This document shows positions 60,915-64,000 of a DNA stretch of 64,000 nt, in pieces. The DNA is taken from the NCBI RefSeq assembly GCF_017315725.1, contig NZ_JAFLRG010000002.1, forward strand, positions 496,001-560,000, read 5' to 3'. The stretch comes from Trinickia acidisoli (GTDB lineage Bacteria; Pseudomonadota; Gammaproteobacteria; Burkholderiales; Burkholderiaceae). Numbering within the stretch: the stretch's first letter is position 1; each line of letters begins with the position of its first letter. The position numbers and the translations under genes are program-made. The notes under the pieces were generated by a model. That model saw nothing but the letters and a program-made list of their open reading frames with translations, ran no database searches and was not told the DNA's origin.

Positions 60915-62315
60915 ATGACGAATCGCACTATCCCCACTTCCAGCACCGTCGTCGATTCCATCCTGTTTCGTGATGCCTTCGGCACGGGCAAGATGCGCGC
61001 GCTGTTTTCCGACTATGCGCTCGTGCAGCGATATATCGACGTCGAAGTCGCGCTCGCGAAAGCGCAGGCGCGCGTCGGCGTCATTCCACGCGAAGCGGCC
61101 GACGTGATCGAACGCGAAGCGCGCATCGAGCGCATCGATTTCGACCACATGCGCGAGGAAACCGACATCGTCGGCTATCCGATCCTGCCGCTCGTGCATC
61201 AACTCGTCGACATGTGCGGCGAAGCCGGCCGCTACGTGCATTGGGGCGCGACGACGCAGGACATCATGGATACGGCCGTCTCGCTGCAAGTTCGCGACGC
61301 GCTCGATTCGATCGGCGGCGACATTCGCGAATTGCGCGCGATTCTCGCCGCGCTGGCGAAGAAACACCGCGATACGCCGATGGCGGGCCGCACCCATTTG
61401 CAACAAGCGCTGCCTATCACGTTCGGGTACAAAGCGGCGATTTGGTTGGCGATGTTCGATCGGCATCAACAGCGGCTCGGCGAACTGCGCTCGCGTGTGG
61501 CCGTCGTGGGATTCGCGGGTGCGGCCGGAACGCTGGCATCGTTGGGCGACAAAGGCTTCGACGTGCAGCGGGCACTGGCCGACGAGCTGCGCCTCGGTGT
61601 GCCGGCCACCACGTGGCACGTCGCGCGCGACGGCTTCGCCGAAGCGGTGAACTTCCTGGCGCTGGCGACGGGATCGCTGGGCAAGATCGCGCTCGACATC
61701 ATGATCATGGCGTCGACCGAATTCGCCGAGGTGTATGAGCCTTTCGTGAAAGGCCGAGGCGCAAGCAGCACGATGCCGCAGAAGCGCAACCCGATTTCGA
61801 GCGAGCTCATGCTGGCAGCGGCGAAAGCGGTGCGTCAGCATGCGGGCTTGATGGTCGACGCGATGATCCAGGATTTCGAACGCGCGACGGGCCCGTGGCA
61901 CGCCGAATGGATTGCGATTCCGGAGAGCTTCGTCTTGACCTCGGGCGCGCTCAATCAAGCGAAGTTCATGTTGAACGGATTGATCGTCGACGCTGAACGA
62001 ATGAAGCACAACCTCGGCATCAGCAAGGGGCTCATCGTCGCCGAGGCCGCGATGATGCAGCTCGCTCCGCATACCGGCCGCCAGCAGGCGCACGACATCG
62101 TGTACGACGCATGCCGCACTGTCAACGAAGCGGGCGGCACGCTCGCCGACGCATTGGCGGCGCTTCCCGCCGTGACGCGACACTTCGATCGCGACGCGAT
62201 CGAGCGCATGACTGACCCGACGAATTACCTGGGCCTTGCGCCGCAAATGGTCGACCGGGCGCTCGCATTGTCCAGCGAGATAGCACCGAATGCCGTGGAG
62301 GAACATCAATCATGA
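60915..62315 (+). CDS. Fumarase/aspartase-superfamily lyase (PurB/PcaB-like)
   Basis: A 466-residue lyase of the aspartase/fumarase/ASL/CMLE superfamily. The three conserved regions are YVHWGATTQDIMD (108-120), GRTHLQQALPITFG (158-171, with His161) and the signature SSTMPQKRNP (284-293, with loop Ser284). The overall length and 'HWGATTQD' style match the adenylosuccinate-lyase/carboxymuconate-cycloisomerase branch, but no purine or protocatechuate genes are near. It is coupled by ATGA to a DctA-type carrier and governed by the GntR protein. Release of fumarate from an N-substituted aspartate would fit the context. Confidence 0.86.
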   Translation: MTNRTIPTSSTVVDSILFRDAFGTGKMRALFSDYALVQRYIDVEVALAKAQARVGVIPREAADVIEREARIERIDFDHMREETDIVGYPILPLVHQLVDMCGEAGRYVHWGATTQDIMDTAVSLQVRDALDSIGGDIRELRAILAALAKKHRDTPMAGRTHLQQALPITFGYKAAIWLAMFDRHQQRLGELRSRVAVVGFAGAAGTLASLGDKGFDVQRALADELRLGVPATTWHVARDGFAEAVNFLALATGSLGKIALDIMIMASTEFAEVYEPFVKGRGASSTMPQKRNPISSELMLAAAKAVRQHAGLMVDAMIQDFERATGPWHAEWIAIPESFVLTSGALNQAKFMLNGLIVDAERMKHNLGISKGLIVAEAAMMQLAPHTGRQQAHDIVYDACRTVNEAGGTLADALAALPAVTRHFDRDAIERMTDPTNYLGLAPQMVDRALALSSEIAPNAVEEHQS

Positions 62316-63670
62316 ACGGTCAACCGACGTCGAGCAACGTGCCGGCCGCACCGTCTCCGATGAAGCGGCCTTGGTATCGAAGGCTCGGCATGCAGGTGTT
62401 GGTGTCGCTCGTGCTGGGGATTGCAGCCGGGCTGATTGCGCCGAAATTCGGTGCGCAACTCAAGATTCTCGGCGACATCTTTCTTGCATTGATCGAGGCC
62501 GGCGTCGCGCCGCTCGTCTTTCTGACGATCGTGCTCGGCATTGCCTCGGCGGGCGATGTCAGGAGCGCGGGTCGGGTCGGGTGGCGTTCGATCGCCTACT
62601 TCGAGATCGTATCGACGATCGCGCTTGCTCTGGGTCTACTGGCCGGCAATCTGCTGCCGAACGGGGAGGGCATGACGGCGGCATCGAGCGGAGCGATGCC
62701 TGCCGCGGCCGCCAAAGCGTCGCCGCAAACCTTGCACGATTTCGTCATGCACCTCATCCCGAACAACTTTATCGGTGCGTTTGCAAAGGGCGAATTGCTG
62801 CAGGTCGTCGTGCTCGCATGCATGGTCGGGATCGGCATTCTGGCGATACCCGAGCCTCGCCGCGTGCGCATCAACGAGGGGCTCGACCAGATCTCCGAAG
62901 TACTGTTTTCCTTCATCAACCTCGTCATGAAGCTTGCGCCGCTCGGCACGTTCGGCGCGATTGCGTTTGCGGTCGGAAGCAACGGCACGGCGGTATTGAT
63001 CGCGCTGGCGCAACTCGTCTTGAGCTTTTATGCCGTCATCGTTCTGTTCATCGTCGTCGTGATGGGCGCCATCGCCAGGATGGCGGGCTTCAGCATGTGG
63101 CGCTTCCTGCGCTATATCAAGGACGAAGTGCTGATCGTGCTCGGCACCGCGTCGTCCGAGAGTGCGTTGCCGCGGCTGCTCATCAAGCTCGAGCGCTTAG
63201 GTTGTGCGAAGCAGACGGTGGGACTCACGCTGCCGACGGGGTATGCGTTCAATCTCGACGGCACGTCGATCTTCATGTCGATGGGGGTGATGTTCATCGC
63301 GCATGCGTACAACGTGCCTATCACCGTGCATCAACAGATTGCGATCTTGCTGCTGATGCTGTTGACGTCGAAGGGGGCCGCGACGGTTTCCGGCGGGTCG
63401 TTCGTCGTGTTCGCGGCCACCGTGACGTCGACAGGTGTGCTTCCCATCGAAGGGTTGCCGATCATCTTCGGCGTCTATCGCTTCATGTCGATGGCGATTG
63501 CCACGTGCAATACGATCGGCAACGCGCTGGCAACCGTGGTCGTCGCGAAGTGGTCGGGTACGCTCGATACGACGATGGTGCGACGCCACCTCTACAGCGA
63601 ACGGTATCCGGAAACGGCGGCTGACGATGCGCAACTCGACGACGGCGTCTTGCTTCCCGAACATCGGTGA
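62312..63670 (+). CDS. Dicarboxylate/amino acid:cation symporter (DctA/GltP family)
   Basis: A 452-residue DAACS carrier. It has the substrate-binding hairpin with LGTASSESALPRLLIKLERLG (the SSE-type serine loop) and the conserved 'TLPTGYAFNLDGTSIFMSMG' helix, as in DctA, GltP and GltPh, where the NLDGT motif binds Na+. Several helices cross the inner membrane. It takes up C4-dicarboxylates or aspartate/glutamate. The start overlaps the lyase stop (ATGA), so substrate uptake and lyase action are coupled; the imported compound may be a fumarate precursor such as an aspartate derivative. Confidence 0.9.
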   Translation: MNGQPTSSNVPAAPSPMKRPWYRRLGMQVLVSLVLGIAAGLIAPKFGAQLKILGDIFLALIEAGVAPLVFLTIVLGIASAGDVRSAGRVGWRSIAYFEIVSTIALALGLLAGNLLPNGEGMTAASSGAMPAAAAKASPQTLHDFVMHLIPNNFIGAFAKGELLQVVVLACMVGIGILAIPEPRRVRINEGLDQISEVLFSFINLVMKLAPLGTFGAIAFAVGSNGTAVLIALAQLVLSFYAVIVLFIVVVMGAIARMAGFSMWRFLRYIKDEVLIVLGTASSESALPRLLIKLERLGCAKQTVGLTLPTGYAFNLDGTSIFMSMGVMFIAHAYNVPITVHQQIAILLLMLLTSKGAATVSGGSFVVFAATVTSTGVLPIEGLPIIFGVYRFMSMAIATCNTIGNALATVVVAKWSGTLDTTMVRRHLYSERYPETAADDAQLDDGVLLPEHR

Positions 63671-63718
63671 CGCTGTTACGATCTTGCGTCGTAGCGGCTG
63701 ACGTCGACAGCCGTCCCT

Positions 63719-64000
63719 ATGGAGCCGTTCGCCGTGAACCTCAAAGCACCGGAAGCACATCGCATCGATCTCGCTCAATTGATCGAGCATCTGCGTGATA
63801 GGCAGGGCGATATACGCAAACGCAAGCTCGTGGCGATCGCGGGTGCGCCCGGTGCGGGAAAGAGTACGTTCGTCGAGTCGCTTTGCGACAGCCTCAATCG
63901 CGATCGGCCGGGCATCGCTCGCATCCTCGCGATGGACGGCTATCACTACGACGATCGCGTGTTGGAAGCGCGCGGCCATCGAGCGCGAAAGGGCGCGCCG
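63719..64000 (+). CDS. Nucleoside/nucleotide kinase family protein, partial
   Basis: An open reading frame from ATG 63719 runs off the window after 94 residues. It contains Walker A GAPGAGKST at residues 42-50, then MDGYHYDDRVLEARGHRARK, which matches the uridine-kinase/pantothenate-kinase-like P-loop group (YggC/FrcK types). The Asp of MDGYH is a likely catalytic residue. It lies 48 bases after the DctA-type gene, in the same direction, so it may close that operon. The C-terminal part is not seen. Confidence 0.7.
   Translation, partial: MEPFAVNLKAPEAHRIDLAQLIEHLRDRQGDIRKRKLVAIAGAPGAGKSTFVESLCDSLNRDRPGIARILAMDGYHYDDRVLEARGHRARKGAP

Noticed and set aside
1..64000. tRNA, rRNA, CRISPR arrays, intact insertion sequences
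   Set aside because: None was seen by eye; no cloverleaf-like element, spaced repeat array or transposase motif could be supported.

Overview
The window looks like chromosome from a Burkholderia-type beta-proteobacterium (Burkholderia, Paraburkholderia, Trinickia or Caballeronia; genus not resolved). It is GC-rich with strong third-position GC bias. It carries many LysR, LacI, Lrp and GntR regulators, a second aceE-type gene, three-subunit opine-oxidase-type genes and large catabolic operons typical of that group. No rRNA, tRNA, CRISPR array or intact insertion sequence was recognised. This is an accessory catabolic and environmental-interaction region rather than a core block.

Layout. 0-2.4 kb: an ABM monooxygenase, a His-rich leader-like ORF followed by a terminator, a YunG-like protein, and decayed pieces (a LivK-type binding-protein remnant and a truncated APC permease). 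2.4-5.7 kb: a thioredoxin-like protein, a CcdA-like membrane protein and a CusRS-like two-component system. 5.8-8.6 kb: a carboxymuconolactone decarboxylase-type protein, a LysR regulator, and a 382-residue Cys-His-Asp protein that resembles the HopX/AvrPphE type III effectors. The last sits behind an exact TTCG-N16-TTCG motif. 8.7-15 kb: a broken MASE4-type sensor remnant, then a complete YtfQ/RbsA-type sugar ABC transporter with its LacI regulator and matching AT-rich palindromes. 15-19.5 kb: a PCu(A)C copper chaperone, a small DUF2946-like ORF, and a stand-alone pyruvate-dehydrogenase-type E1 divergent from an Lrp regulator. 19.5-26.3 kb: a Ca2+/H+ antiporter, LysR, CoA-transferase, HMG-CoA-lyase family enzyme, tautomerase, class II aldolase, urea transporter and a small membrane protein.

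26.5-32.5 kb holds a 1093-residue protein with an N-terminal bulb-lectin domain. It lies behind a cluster of three palindromes. Upstream is a SerC-like aminotransferase/TPR-ATP-grasp pair. 32.6-37.3 kb: a TctDE-like two-component system divergent from an orphan NitT/TauT-type binding protein and an MFS carrier. 37.4-46.2 kb: ilvD, an aminotransferase remnant, SSADH, a tartrate/D-malate dehydrogenase-type enzyme, an Lrp regulator, a class III aminotransferase, GhrA and a GNAT enzyme.

46.6-60 kb is a long co-directional catabolic block. It runs from an aldehyde dehydrogenase through a HAD hydrolase and a PuuB-like oxidase to a peptide-type ABC transporter, a three-subunit [2Fe-2S]/FAD oxidase of the opine-oxidase/HcnABC/hydroxyproline-dehydrogenase type, an AraC regulator and an AstE/DoeB-like deacylase. 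From the transporter permeases to the AraC gene nearly every junction overlaps by 1-16 bases, so this is one transcription unit, probably for an imported N-substituted amino acid or polyamine-like compound. 60-64 kb: a GntR/UTRA regulator with two strong palindromes controls a divergent fumarase/ASL-superfamily lyase and a DctA-type carrier. A P-loop kinase then runs off the end.

The most unusual items are the effector-like gene with its putative hrpII promoter, the lectin-domain giant with its operator cluster, the His-rich leader stranded next to decayed genes, the SerC-like/TPR-ATP-grasp pair, and the two catabolic clusters whose substrates cannot be named from sequence.
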